Assembly: GCF_001894985.1 (NCBI RefSeq)
Contig: NZ_BCXG01000006.1
Span: 1-64,000, forward strand
Length of the DNA stretch: 64,000 nucleotides
Direction: 5' to 3'
Source of the DNA: Rhodococcus tukisamuensis NBRC 100609
GTDB lineage: Bacteria > Actinomycetota > Actinomycetes > Mycobacteriales > Mycobacteriaceae
Part shown: in pieces, positions 44,287 through 52,612 of the stretch
Numbering within the stretch: the first letter of the stretch is position 1
Layout: the number at the start of each line of letters is the position of its first letter
Notes under the pieces: generated by a model
What the model saw: only the letters and a program-made list of their open reading frames with translations
Database searches by the model: none
What the model was told of the DNA's origin: nothing
Program-made: the position numbers and the translations under genes

Positions 44287-44675
44287 TTGTTTTCACCGGT
44301 CGAGGGGCTCGCGTGACTTCCTCGACCGGTGGTGCGGCAGTTCGCCGTGACCGCACCCAGCGGACTCCGCCGGACATGGCGGCGACCGCGAGTATCGAGC
44401 CGGCGGCGACCATGCCGACCGTCGAGCCGACCCACACCGCCCACCCAGTCGTTGTCCGCGGCGAGGGCGATGGTCGCGAGCATCGTCTTGTCGCCGAGTT
44501 CGGCGAGGAAGAACGCGGACGTGACAGCCAGGAACGCGGGGGTGCCGACGCGGGTGGCCTTGCTCCCCTCGTCCTCGTTGAGGCTGTTGCCACGCAGCGT
44601 CCAGGCCGCGAACCCGAGGAACGCGACGCCCGCCGCCGGCGATGCTGATCAGGTTGGTCGCCCGGACCGCGCCGG
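44287..44675 (-). pseudogene. GDT1 gene fragment 2 with internal deletion
   Basis: Pieces match the intact gene in order: LRGNSLNEDEGSKATRVGTP, FFLAELGDKTMLATIALAAD, WVGSTVGMVAA, then a jump of about 40-45 residues straight to ILAVAAMSGGVRWVRSRR and the C-terminus. Frames change near the WVGG region and near 44635. The first EXGDK repeat is missing. It is a decayed copy left with member H. Confidence 0.88.
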
Positions 44676-44699
44676 TGTCGTGGCGGTTGTGATGTGACG

Positions 44700-44790
44700 T
44701 TTAACGCCGTGAACTGCGCAAAGACTGCGGTTTGGTTTCGCGGTGACGAGCCAGACAGATCACCTACAGTCTGCGGGAGGGCGGGAGAGG
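44700..44790 (+). promoter_or_regulatory. Array promoter, member I
   Basis: GTTTAACGCCGTGAACTGCG followed by CAAAG, the upstream box. The -35 is GTGACG at 44743-44748, the spacer is 16 bp, the -10 is TACAGT at 44765-44770, and G-rich sequence follows. Confidence 0.6.
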
Positions 44791-44840
44791 GGGTGGGCAT
44801 CGGGCTCGTCGGCCTCCCGCCGCGGAGGGAGATCGTGTCA

Positions 44841-45539
44841 ATGACAGGAAGTGATCAGCAGATTCGGCTGCGGCGGGGTGTGTCGATGCTCGCCGCAGCC
44901 GCGGTCGTTGCCGGTGGGCTGACCGTGGGCAGCGGTACTGCTGTGGCAGAAGCGGGATCGGCCGACTTTCTTCCGGCCTTCGTGGGGCTCGTGCCGATGT
45001 TGGCGGCGGGTTCCGTGGATGCGGAACTGCCCTACTGCGACCCTCGGTACACCCGTGCAGTTCGGGAGTTCGAGGGCATTACGGCGAACAACGATGTCAA
45101 GGCCACGGCATATCCCGGTGAACTCATCCAATCGACGATCAACATCGAATCGGTCGACAATGCGAGATCCGTCGAACGAGTCACCGCGTACCTGCCGGCG
45201 GGGTCGTCATTGGCGTCCATCGACGTGTCGTCGTACGACCCGGTGAACCGTTGGTGGAACAGGTGGCCCGATCCTGCGACGTCCGTCGACAAGAAGACCG
45301 GGGCGGTGACCGTCACGGGTAGCTGGCCGGTACCTACTCGCGTCATCGTCGAGTACATCGTCCCCGTGACGGCGAGGATCGGATCGGTGCTGAGCGGTGG
45401 CTTCGGGGTCACCGTCACCGGTCTCGCGCCCCGGGACTGGCCGGCGCTGAGTGAGAACAGCACCACGGTCGGCGACTGGTGCGAGTACGAGCCCGAGCCG
45501 GTGACGCCCATGCCGGGGGGCGGCAGCTCGGCTTCCTGA
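44841..45539 (+). CDS. Array member I: secreted protein, subfamily 1
   Basis: A 232-residue exported protein. GGAGGGAG precedes the ATG at 44841, with RLRRGVSMLAAAAVVAGGL in the signal region and cleavage near TAVAEAGSA. The mature part parallels member B: AGSVDAELPYCDPRY, VERVTAYLPAGSSLASIDVS, SVDKKTGAVTVTGSWP, RIGSVLSGGFGVTVTGLAP and RDWP, ending in a serine-rich tail. Subfamily 1 thus occurs at both ends of the array. Its stop is 7 bp from the stop of the convergent intact GDT1 gene. Confidence 0.8.
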   Translation: MTGSDQQIRLRRGVSMLAAAAVVAGGLTVGSGTAVAEAGSADFLPAFVGLVPMLAAGSVDAELPYCDPRYTRAVREFEGITANNDVKATAYPGELIQSTINIESVDNARSVERVTAYLPAGSSLASIDVSSYDPVNRWWNRWPDPATSVDKKTGAVTVTGSWPVPTRVIVEYIVPVTARIGSVLSGGFGVTVTGLAPRDWPALSENSTTVGDWCEYEPEPVTPMPGGGSSAS

Positions 45540-45545
45540 GTGCTC

Positions 45546-46250
45546 CTACCGGTCGAGGGGCGTGCGAGTCTCCTCGACCGGTTCGGGTCGGGCGCCCCGG
45601 GACCGCACCCGGTGCACGGCACCCGCGAGCGCGGCGACCGCGAGGATCGTCGCGGCGGCGATCGGGCCGGCCGGGGAGCCGGGGAACAGGCCGTCGAGCA
45701 GCAGCATCACGCCGAACACCAGGAACAGGGTCGCGGCCGCGAGCTGGATGAACCGCTCGGGCAGGTGCTTGCCCAGGACCGCGCCGACGACGATCGCCAG
45801 GGCGTCGGCGGCGACCATGCCGATCGTCGAGCCGATCCACACGCCCACCCAGTCGTTGTCCGCCGCGAGGGTGATGGTGGCGAGCATCGTCTTGTCACCG
45901 AGTTCGGCCAGGAAGAACGCCGACGCGACCGCCAGGAACGCCGAGGTGCCGACCCGTGCGGCCTTGTTCTGCTCGTCGTCGGTGAGGCTGTCGCCGCGCA
46001 GCGTCCAGGCCGCGAAGCCCACGAACGCGATGCCGCCGACGATGCTGATCAGGTTCGTCGGCAGGGCCGCGCCCAGGTAGTGGCCGACGGCGACCGAGAC
46101 CAGGTGCACCACCGTGGTCGCGGCGGTGATGGCGCCGATCACGACCCACCACTTGTAGCGCAGGGCGAACGTCATGGCCATCAGCTGGGACTTGTCGCCG
46201 AGCTCGGCGACGAAGATGACGCCGAAGCTCAACAGCAGGGCGGCAAGCAC
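45546..46250 (-). CDS. TMEM165/GDT1 (UPF0016) manganese exporter
   Basis: A 234-residue membrane protein with two UPF0016 repeats. The signature ExGDK(S/T) occurs as ELGDKS at 16-21 and ELGDKT at 116-121. Six or seven hydrophobic helices surround a central charged loop (RGDSLTDDEQNKAARV). Family members export Mn2+ or Ca2+; bacterial MneA is a manganese exporter. A yybP-ykoY type manganese riboswitch lies in the 5' leader. The last codons form a hairpin (CCGGTCGAGG/CCTCGACCGG) that may terminate transcripts arriving from array member I. Confidence 0.88.
   Translation of the reverse strand: MLAALLLSFGVIFVAELGDKSQLMAMTFALRYKWWVVIGAITAATTVVHLVSVAVGHYLGAALPTNLISIVGGIAFVGFAAWTLRGDSLTDDEQNKAARVGTSAFLAVASAFFLAELGDKTMLATITLAADNDWVGVWIGSTIGMVAADALAIVVGAVLGKHLPERFIQLAAATLFLVFGVMLLLDGLFPGSPAGPIAAATILAVAALAGAVHRVRSRGARPEPVEETRTPLDR
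45550..45581. terminator. Hairpin in the GDT1 3' end, shared by the copies
   Basis: CCGGTCGAGG pairs with CCTCGACCGG within the last codons of GDT1, just past the member I stop. The same hairpin follows member H near 44297, and a decayed one lies at 43251. If it terminates member I, it explains why the end of GDT1 was copied with each unit. Confidence 0.5.
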
Positions 46251-46319
46251 GTGGATCCTCCGTTTCGTTCGATTCGGAGGATGTTGGGGACCTTCCTCCG
46301 GCCTCCGACGCGGGTGCGT

Positions 46320-46437
46320 CGACGGCCGAAGGTCTCGCCCACCGGCGGTGCCGGTCCGGGCAGCCGGGCATTGGCCGATGCTCGGCGCCTGCCAGTATGT
46401 CGACTGCTCGATTGGGGGCTACTCCCCTTCGTTGCTG
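46320..46437 (-). ncRNA. yybP-ykoY manganese riboswitch
   Basis: On the minus strand, ACGAAGGGGAGTAGCC (plus 46419-46434) is the conserved 5' core of the yybP-ykoY aptamer, and GGGCGAGACCTTCGGCC (plus 46324-46340) is the conserved 3' loop. They flank about 80 bases of paired sequence. It lies about 70-185 bp upstream of the GDT1 start. These aptamers bind Mn2+ and switch on manganese efflux genes, which fits the gene it precedes. Confidence 0.85.
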
Positions 46438-46516
46438 TCGAGCCTACCGGCGACTCTGCGAAACCACAAAGCGCACAACAAGTTTGGGAAGCCAAACTTT
46501 GAACTTCCGGGAGGGG

Positions 46517-47044
46517 TCAGGCGGCGAGCAGCATCGCCAAAACGGCGGTGTCGGGGTCGCAGTTCGGGTCCAGGCTCACCCGGCTGACCATCGAGGTCAC
46601 GGTGCCGTCGGGCTCGGCCTCCACCCAGGCCGCCCGGTGGTCGAGCCCCAGGTACGGCAGCCCCGGCAGCAGGACGCAGCCCGACGCCGCCCCCACGCAC
46701 TCGGGCAGCGACGGCAGCGTCTCCGACGGCGGGTGCAGCATCAGCAGCGCCGGCGGCTGGTGGTCCGCGAAACAGCCCGGCGTGACCGCGGACTTGCCGA
46801 TCACCGGACCCTCGGCGACGACCAGGCCGACCATGTCCGGTGCGGGGTTCTCCGGGAGCTCCTCGTGGGCACCGAAAACCGTTGAGGTGGAAAGTAGTCC
46901 GGGCACCGACGCGATGCGCACGGTGAACACCAGCAGCTGCGCCCACTCCTTGGTGGTCTCCGGCCACCGGCCCGAGATGACGAACCCCCGCAACGAACCC
47001 GCGGAGTGGAAGGGCGAGACTCCGATGTACTCGTTTCTGCTCAT
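46517..47044 (-). CDS. Unknown 175-residue protein
   Basis: The ATG at 47044 begins MSRNEYIGVSPFHSAGSLRG. The protein has mixed alpha/beta composition, no signal peptide or membrane helix, four cysteines (PGCFADH, PECVGAASGC, PNCDPD) and a DGTVTSMVSRVSLDPNCD segment near the end. I recognise no family. It lies between the riboswitch-controlled GDT1 gene and the lactonase gene and is read leftward. Codon use and frame look genuine. Confidence 0.65.
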   Translation of the reverse strand: MSRNEYIGVSPFHSAGSLRGFVISGRWPETTKEWAQLLVFTVRIASVPGLLSTSTVFGAHEELPENPAPDMVGLVVAEGPVIGKSAVTPGCFADHQPPALLMLHPPSETLPSLPECVGAASGCVLLPGLPYLGLDHRAAWVEAEPDGTVTSMVSRVSLDPNCDPDTAVLAMLLAA

Positions 47045-47151
47045 GCCCGCCCCCTCGATCCCGGATCGCGCACCCGGGCCATGCCCGGCTACTTCCAGGA
47101 TGCGCCGACCGCGGCAACCAGACAACTCGGGCGCCGCGGCGGGGATTTCGC

Positions 47152-48006
47152 TCAGTACTGCGTCGCCGGCACCTCCACCCGGAGCAGCCGGATCGCACCG
47201 GACCGCTCCGCCTCGGCCTCCTCCGGGATCGGGGTCTCGCAGGTGCAAACGAACAGGTCGCGGCCGTCGGCGCCGCCGAGTGCCACCGCGTGGGAGTCGA
47301 ACACCACCAGCCGGTCGGTGACGACCCCGGCCGCGTCGACCCGCAGCACCTCGCCCCCGGACGGCGACGCCACCCAGATGCCGTCCTCGGCGTCGATGGC
47401 GAGCCCCTCGGGGGCGATGCCGGTCTCGAACTCGGCCAGCACCCGGCGCTGGGCGAGGCTGCTGTCGGGTTCGACGGTGAACGCGGTCAGGCGTCCGGGT
47501 GTCGAGCGGGTCTCCGCGACCACCAGGGTGCCGCCGTCGGCGGTCACGACCATGCCACTGGCGAACATCATGTCGGTGGCGACCGCGTGCACGGTGCCGT
47601 CGGGCTCGACCATCGCGAGGTCGGCGGGCCGCGGCGGGGCCGGGGGAGTGCTGTCGTCGCCGCTGTTGCCCACGTACGCGCGGCCGCGGCGGTCCACGCA
47701 CATGTCGGTGAGGTGCCAGACGGCGATGCCGGAGAGGTCGGCGTAGACGGACAGCGCGCCGCCGGGGTCCCGGCACAGCACCAGCCGGTCGCGGGTGGAG
47801 GCGATCAGGAGGCGGCCGTCGGGCAGGAATCCCAGTCCCGCGGGGCGGCCGGGAACCTCGGCCACGGTGTTCAGGGCGCCGGTGGCGGGGTCGTACGCGA
47901 GCACTTCGCCGGCGTGGGTGTCGGAGAACCACAGGTGGCCCTCGTGCCACTGCGCGCCCTCGGGGAACGTGAGTCCTTCGACGAGTGTGTCCGCGGTCAC
48001 AGTCAC
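47152..48006 (-). CDS. SMP-30/gluconolactonase-like protein
   Basis: A 284-residue six-bladed beta-propeller of the SMP-30/gluconolactonase family. It contains LTFPEGAQWHEGHLWFSDTH with the metal-binding glutamate, LGFLPDGRLLIAS, then DMCVDRRGRAYVGNSG and PEGLAIDAEDGIWVAS. Members hydrolyse sugar lactones or organophosphates with a divalent metal. The GTG at 48006 is preferred (MTVTADTLVEG); the in-frame upstream ATG has no support. Confidence 0.8.
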   Translation of the reverse strand: MTVTADTLVEGLTFPEGAQWHEGHLWFSDTHAGEVLAYDPATGALNTVAEVPGRPAGLGFLPDGRLLIASTRDRLVLCRDPGGALSVYADLSGIAVWHLTDMCVDRRGRAYVGNSGDDSTPPAPPRPADLAMVEPDGTVHAVATDMMFASGMVVTADGGTLVVAETRSTPGRLTAFTVEPDSSLAQRRVLAEFETGIAPEGLAIDAEDGIWVASPSGGEVLRVDAAGVVTDRLVVFDSHAVALGGADGRDLFVCTCETPIPEEAEAERSGAIRLLRVEVPATQY

Positions 48007-48106
48007 GCTCTCAACAATACGACCACGGCGGCCGAACGACCCCACCGGAAACGACTCCGCCGCGACCCGGACGAGCGGGACGCGGCGGAGTCGGTGACGG
48101 CTGTGA

Positions 48107-48730
48107 CTAGACGATCAGACCGGCGGTCTGGGTGCGGGCGCGGTCGAAGCGCGCGGACACGTCGGCCCAGTTCACGATGTTCCAGAAGGCGTTGACGTAG
48201 TCGCCCTTGACGTTCTGGTAGTCGAGGTAGAAGGCGTGCTCCCACATGTCGAGCATGAGCAGCGGGGTCAGGCCGATGGAGATGTTGCCCTGCTGGTCGT
48301 ACAGCTGGACGATGATCAGCCGCTGGGCGATGGAGTCCCAGGCCAGGATGGACCAGCCGGAGCCCTGGATGGCGTTGGCGTTGGCCGAGAAGTGGCTGCG
48401 GAACGCGTCGAAGCCGCCGAACTGGTCCTCGATCGCGGCGGCCAGCTCGCCCTCCGGCTTGTCGCCACCCTCGGGGGAGAGGTTGTTCCAGAACACCGAG
48501 TGGTTGGTGTGGCCGCCGAGGTGGAAGGCCAGGTTCTTCTCGTGCAGGTTCACGACGGGCGCGAGCGTGTCGGACGCGCGCAGCTCCGCCAGCTTCTCGA
48601 GGGCCGCGTTGGCGCCGGCGACGTAGGCCGCGTGATGCTTGCTGTGGTGCAGCTCCATGATCTTCGCGGAGATGTGCGGCTCGAGTGCCGCGTAGTCGTA
48701 GGGCAGTTCAGGCAGCGAGTAGACAGACAC
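48107..48730 (-). CDS. sodA: Mn/Fe superoxide dismutase
   Basis: A 207-residue Mn/Fe superoxide dismutase. Metal ligands are a histidine in [13 protein letters not shown], His77 in [10 protein letters not shown], and the aspartate and histidine in [14 protein letters not shown]. The GTG at 48730 is preceded by AAGGAAGGGA. It converts superoxide to hydrogen peroxide and oxygen; mycobacterial SodA is exported without a signal peptide, and none is seen here. Metal preference is not clear. A palindrome lies about 60 bp upstream. Confidence 0.92.
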   Translation of the reverse strand: MSVYSLPELPYDYAALEPHISAKIMELHHSKHHAAYVAGANAALEKLAELRASDTLAPVVNLHEKNLAFHLGGHTNHSVFWNNLSPEGGDKPEGELAAAIEDQFGGFDAFRSHFSANANAIQGSGWSILAWDSIAQRLIIVQLYDQQGNISIGLTPLLMLDMWEHAFYLDYQNVKGDYVNAFWNIVNWADVSARFDRARTQTAGLIV

Positions 48731-48788
48731 GGGGGTCCCTTCCTTACGGGCGCGCGAACGCCCGGTGTGTACCTTGCTTTGGTGCTTC

Positions 48789-48802
48789 TGGGTTGTAACC
48801 CA
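48789..48802 (-). promoter_or_regulatory. Palindrome upstream of sodA
   Basis: TGGGTTGTAACCCA has 6-bp arms around two bases, 59-72 bp from the sodA start, and could be an operator. The binding protein is unknown. Confidence 0.4.
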
Positions 48803-48937
48803 ATCCCATTCGTACACCGTCCGCAACCGCCGCCCGCGGTCGGGAGCACCCGTGCGGCGGCGTCGGGGCCGGTCAGTGACGCGGGAGACATCGTCCGGGA
48901 TTCGTCCAAGAGATGAACGGAACCTTAAACTCTGGCG

Positions 48938-50206
48938 GTGCCCCGACAGCAACAGGTTCTCGCGACGGCGCCCGCGCCGGCCTCGCGGATCAACTTCGGG
49001 GGCGCAAACCTTCTTCGGGCACTGGCGGTCCTCGCCGTCCTCTACTCGCACATCTCGCTGTACCTCATCGACGACCTTGGCACCGGCTGGTGGCTGATCG
49101 ACGTCGTCTACGAGACCCTGGTCGACGACGGCGGGCTCAACCAGCACCTGTCCTTCCTGGGCGTCGCGGTCTTCATGATGCTGACCGGTCTGATGCTCAC
49201 GGCCTCGGCGGCCCGGCAGACCCCCGGCCGCTTCCTGTTCAACCGGGTCGGTCGGCTGCTGCCCGGGCTGTGGGTCGCGATCGCGCTGGCGGTGGTGCTG
49301 GTGCGGCTCGGCGTCAACGGCATGTTCAGCCCCCAGGACACGGTCACCAACTCGCAGGTGGCACTGAGCTTCGTGCTCGGCGGCTTCTTCCTCAAGCCCG
49401 AGGTCGCGGTGCTGGGCGTGGTCTGGACGCTGGTGGTGCAGGTGATCTTCTACCTCTACCTCGCCGCCGCCCGGCCGCTGCTGCGCGCAGTCCCCGTCGC
49501 GGTCCCGATCCTCGGCTCGGTGCTCTGCGCGCTGGTCCTGCTCTACAACCAGTTCGTGCCGCAGCCGTACTCGGTGCCGATGCTCGGCAAGGTCGCTGCC
49601 ACCCTGCCTGCGCTGTTCATCGGACAGATCATCTACCTGGGCTGGGCGCGGCTGGCGTCGTGGCGCTGGGTGGTGGTGGCGATGATCGCGCAGTTCGAGG
49701 TGGTGCGCCTGGCCACCGACATCCGGGTGTACTGGTCGGGCGACCGCTACCTGTGGACGATCGTGGTGGTCACGGCGGCGGTGCTGGCCCTGGCCCGGTT
49801 CGACGGGGCGGCGGGGCGGTGGCCGGTGGTGCGCTGGGTCGCCACCCGCAGCTACGCCATCTACCTGCTGCACACCCTGATCCTGTACCGGGTCTACGAG
49901 CTCACCGTGGGGCACGTGGGCAAGACCGGCGCGGTGCTGGCGTTCCTGCTGGTGACCGCGCTGGCGTCGGAGGCGATGTACCGGTTCGTGGAGGTGCCGG
50001 GCGGGCGTTGGGTGGGCGACCTCGCCGCCCGGATCTGGGGGCCGCGGTCGGCGACCGCCGCGGCGGCCGGTCCCGAGCCGTCGGCGGGTCTCGAGTCGTC
50101 CGTCGGCGGCGAATCGTCCGGGGACGCCCGGCCGACCGCGAGTAACATCGCAGCATGTCCTGGTATGACGACATCCTCAGCCACGCGTCTGCAAAATCCC
50201 ACCTGA
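48938..50206 (+). CDS. Acyltransferase 3 family membrane protein
   Basis: A 422-residue polytopic protein with about ten helices, typical of the acyltransferase 3/OafA family. The N-terminal [15 protein letters not shown] carries the conserved R and H, and [20 protein letters not shown] and [12 protein letters not shown] follow the family pattern. It would acylate a surface glycan or lipid. The last 45 residues are low-complexity ([14 protein letters not shown]), and the 3' end overlaps the start of msrA by 52 bp. The start is a GTG at 48938. Confidence 0.82.
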   Translation: MPRQQQVLATAPAPASRINFGGANLLRALAVLAVLYSHISLYLIDDLGTGWWLIDVVYETLVDDGGLNQHLSFLGVAVFMMLTGLMLTASAARQTPGRFLFNRVGRLLPGLWVAIALAVVLVRLGVNGMFSPQDTVTNSQVALSFVLGGFFLKPEVAVLGVVWTLVVQVIFYLYLAAARPLLRAVPVAVPILGSVLCALVLLYNQFVPQPYSVPMLGKVAATLPALFIGQIIYLGWARLASWRWVVVAMIAQFEVVRLATDIRVYWSGDRYLWTIVVVTAAVLALARFDGAAGRWPVVRWVATRSYAIYLLHTLILYRVYELTVGHVGKTGAVLAFLLVTALASEAMYRFVEVPGGRWVGDLAARIWGPRSATAAAAGPEPSAGLESSVGGESSGDARPTASNIAACPGMTTSSATRLQNPT

Positions 50207-50865
50207 TCTCCGCGGACCAGGCGCTGCCCGGTCGGCAGGATCCGATGCCGGTACCCGACGCACACTTCGTCAACGGTCACCCCTTGGTGTCCCCGTTCCC
50301 GGCCGGCATGCAGACCGCGGTGGTCGGGATGGGCTGCTTCTGGGGCGCGGAGAAGGAGTTCTGGCAGCTCGCCGGGGTGTACAGCACCGCCGTCGGGTAC
50401 GCGGGCGGATACACGCCGAACCCGACCTACGAGGAGGTCTGCTCGGGGCGGACCGGGCACACCGAGGTGGTGCTGGTGGTGTTCGACCCGAAGGCGATCT
50501 CCTACGCCGGGGTGCTCGCGCACTTCTGGGAGAACCACGACCCGACCCAGGGCATGCGGCAGGGGAACGACCAGGGCACCCAGTACCGGTCGGCGATCTT
50601 CACCACCGACGAGTCGCAGGCTTCGACCGCGCGCGCGACGGCCGAGGTGTTCGGGGCGCGACTGTCCGAGGCGGGATACGGGGCGATCACCACGGAGATC
50701 GCGCCGCTCGGCACGTTCTACTACGCCGAGGGCTACCACCAGCAGTACCTGGGAAAGAACCCCGGCGGCTACTGCCCCGTCCATGCGACGGGCGTCAGTT
50801 GCCCGGTCGGGTTGCTGCCCCAGGACGAGGTGCCGGCGCAGACAGACATCCTGCCGCCGCAGTGA
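50155..50865 (+). CDS. msrA: Peptide methionine-S-sulfoxide reductase MsrA
   Basis: A 236-residue MsrA. The catalytic motif is GCFWG with Cys61, and [38 protein letters not shown] and AEGYHQQYL are family hallmarks. C-terminal cysteines in GGYCPVH and VSCPVG can act as resolving residues. It reduces methionine-S-sulfoxide in proteins using thioredoxin. The start lies within the acyltransferase gene. Confidence 0.92.
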   Translation: MSWYDDILSHASAKSHLISADQALPGRQDPMPVPDAHFVNGHPLVSPFPAGMQTAVVGMGCFWGAEKEFWQLAGVYSTAVGYAGGYTPNPTYEEVCSGRTGHTEVVLVVFDPKAISYAGVLAHFWENHDPTQGMRQGNDQGTQYRSAIFTTDESQASTARATAEVFGARLSEAGYGAITTEIAPLGTFYYAEGYHQQYLGKNPGGYCPVHATGVSCPVGLLPQDEVPAQTDILPPQ

Positions 50866-50960
50866 CCTGAGCCCGACATACTCGATCCGTTCCGATTCCG
50901 CATGAAATGTGACGGTGCCCGCAGGTACTTGATCTTGGTCTCACCACGTACGACTGTGGA

Positions 50961-50989
50961 GGACAGGAGTCCCCGTCGGGGCAGTGTCC
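50961..50989. promoter_or_regulatory. Nested palindrome before the Rv1733c-like gene
   Basis: GGACA at 50961-50965 and TGTCC at 50985-50989 enclose CCCCGTCGGGG at 50971-50981, 21 bp before the next start. It could be an operator or a leader hairpin. It does not match the DosR box well. Confidence 0.35.
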
Positions 50990-51009
50990 AGAGGTGAGGG
51001 CCGGGTCGG

Positions 51010-51606
51010 ATGTCGCAGGTGGTGCACGGGAGGCTGTCACTGGCCCTGGTCATGCTGCGGCGCGAACCCGGTTCGTTGGTCCGGCGCTCGGATCGGCTCG
51101 AGGCGGCACTCACGGTCGGACTGGTGATGCTGGGGATCGTGCTGGTCCCGGTGGCCGTGTGGCTCGGTGTCCGAACCGACGAGAACCAGCGCGCGTTGGC
51201 GCAGCAGCAGGCGCACGACCTGCGTCAGGTCACCGCCACCACACTCGAGGACGCGGGCGGCTGGCGGGCGGGCGCGGACCTCGAGACGGCCTCGCTCGGC
51301 ACGGTCCCGGCGACGTGGGACTGGCGTGAGCGCACGCATCGCGGCGACCTCACGGTGCCCGCGGGCACGCCCGCCGGCTCGCCGGTCGAGATCTGGGTCG
51401 ACCGGTCGGGTGCACGGGCGGCGGAGCCGGTCACCGAGGCCGGTGCCGCCATCTCCGCGGTGACCGTCGCGGTGTTCGGCTGGGTGATGGTGATGCTGCT
51501 GGCCGGGGCCGGCGTGGCGATCGGGACCGGCATGCTGAACCGCCGCCGCGACCTGCAGTGGACCCGGCAGCTGGAACGCTTCCTGGGCGACGCCCCCGCC
51601 CACTGA
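51010..51606 (+). CDS. Rv1733c-like membrane protein
   Basis: A 198-residue protein resembling mycobacterial Rv1733c. It has PGSLVRRSDRLEAALTVGLV leading into a first helix, a periplasmic middle with WDWRERTHRGDLTVPAG and VEIWVDRSGARAAEPVTEAG, a second helix (VTVAVFGWVMVMLLAGAGVA) and a basic tail. Rv1733c is a dormancy-induced antigen of unknown function in M. tuberculosis. The ATG at 51010 lacks a strong ribosome binding site nearby but has GAGGTGAGGG about 15 bp upstream. Confidence 0.75.
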   Translation: MSQVVHGRLSLALVMLRREPGSLVRRSDRLEAALTVGLVMLGIVLVPVAVWLGVRTDENQRALAQQQAHDLRQVTATTLEDAGGWRAGADLETASLGTVPATWDWRERTHRGDLTVPAGTPAGSPVEIWVDRSGARAAEPVTEAGAAISAVTVAVFGWVMVMLLAGAGVAIGTGMLNRRRDLQWTRQLERFLGDAPAH

Positions 51607-51622
51607 CGCCCCCGACCACAGA

Positions 51623-51650
51623 CGCCCCCGCCGACCGACGAGCGGGGGCG
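51623..51650. terminator. Bidirectional terminator hairpin
   Basis: CGCCCCCGC at 51623-51631 pairs with GCGGGGGCG at 51642-51650, between two convergent genes. Confidence 0.75.
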
Positions 51651-51658
51651 CCTCGGGT

Positions 51659-52588
51659 TCAGCGCAGCTGCGGAAGCACCTCGGTGGCCACCAGTTCCAG
51701 GTGGTCCAGGTCGTCGAGGTCGAGGGTCTGCAGGTAGATGCGGGTCGCGCCGAGCTCGCCGTACCGGCCGATCTTGTCGACGACTTCCGCGGGCGAGCCG
51801 GCGGCCCCGTTCTCGCGCAGCTCGGCCACCTCGCGTCCGATCCGCCCGGCCCGTGCGGTGACCTCCGCCTCGGTGCGGCCGCAGCACAGCACCAGGGCGT
51901 TGGAGTAGACCAGGTCGGCCGGGTCGCGGTCGACGGCACGGCAGGCCTGACGCACCCGCTCGAACTGGGTCGCGGAGTCCTCCACCGAGGCGAACGGCAG
52001 GTTGAACTCGTCGGCGTAGCGCGCGGCCAGCGCGGGGGTGCGCCTCTTGCCGAGGCCACCCATCACGATCGGCGGGCCCTCGGGGCGGTGCGGCTTGGGC
52101 AGCGCGGGCGAGTCCAGGATGCGGTGGTGCGCGCCGTCGTAGGAGAACTTCTCGCCGACCGGCGTGCGCCACATGCCGGTGACCACGGCGAGGGTCTCCT
52201 CGAGCTTGTCGAAGCGTTCCCCGACGCCGGGGAACGGGATGCCGTAGGCGAGGTGTTCCTCCTCGTACCAGCCGGCGCCGAGACCGAACTCGACGCGGCC
52301 GCCGCTCATCGCGTCGACCTGTGCGACGGACACCGCCAGCGGACCCGGGTGCCGGAAGGTGGCGGAGGTGACGAGTGTGCCGAGTCGGATGGTCGAGGTC
52401 TCGCGGGCGAGCCCGGCCAGGGTGATCCAGGCGTCGGTGGGCCCGGGCAGGCCGTCGACGTTCATCGCCAGGTAGTGGTCGGACCGGAAGAACGCCCCGT
52501 ACCCGAGCTGCTCGGCCGCCTGCGCGACCCGCAGCAACTGCTCGTAGGTGGCGCCCTGCTGTGGTTCGGTGAAGATTCTCAGCTCCAT
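51659..52588 (-). CDS. Luciferase-fold F420-type oxidoreductase 1
   Basis: A 309-residue luciferase-like monooxygenase-fold enzyme. FFRSDHYLAM, TIRLGTLVTSATFRHPGPLA, AQVDAMSGGRVEFGLGAGWY and a HHRILDSPALPKP segment fit the actinobacterial F420-dependent group. The substrate is unknown. The ATG at 52588 begins MELRIFTEPQQG; the long frame upstream of it runs through the DnaA-box-like region and is not coding. Confidence 0.85.
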   Translation of the reverse strand: MELRIFTEPQQGATYEQLLRVAQAAEQLGYGAFFRSDHYLAMNVDGLPGPTDAWITLAGLARETSTIRLGTLVTSATFRHPGPLAVSVAQVDAMSGGRVEFGLGAGWYEEEHLAYGIPFPGVGERFDKLEETLAVVTGMWRTPVGEKFSYDGAHHRILDSPALPKPHRPEGPPIVMGGLGKRRTPALAARYADEFNLPFASVEDSATQFERVRQACRAVDRDPADLVYSNALVLCCGRTEAEVTARAGRIGREVAELRENGAAGSPAEVVDKIGRYGELGATRIYLQTLDLDDLDHLELVATEVLPQLR

Positions 52589-52612
52589 GCCGTCCAGGGT
52601 GCCGCACGTCGG

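Larger units (their letters stand above)
32724..45539 (+). repeat. Dispersed tandem array of small secreted-protein genes
   Basis: Nine related rightward loci start at 32865, 34357, 35467, 36308, 39213, 40800, 41826, 43552 and 44841, and a promoter-only remnant lies at 43085-43165. All share an arginine-containing start, the signal core RRGASxLAAxAxVAGGLxVGxGTA and related upstream DNA. Subfamily 1 (34357, 44841) carries GAVTVTG-W and TGLAP-DWP. Subfamily 2 (36308, 40800, 41826, 43552 and the broken 39213) carries P-GFEF, VDPVTGDVTVTAP-GGW and GVTFTGT. Fragments of convergent genes were copied together with the units. Confidence 0.88.

Noticed and set aside
32724-45539. CRISPR array or phage region
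   Set aside because: The repeats are whole genes with promoters and signal peptides. There are no short regularly spaced repeats, integrase or phage genes.
50961-50989. DosR dormancy box before the Rv1733c-like gene
   Set aside because: A palindrome exists but it does not match the DosR consensus well enough.
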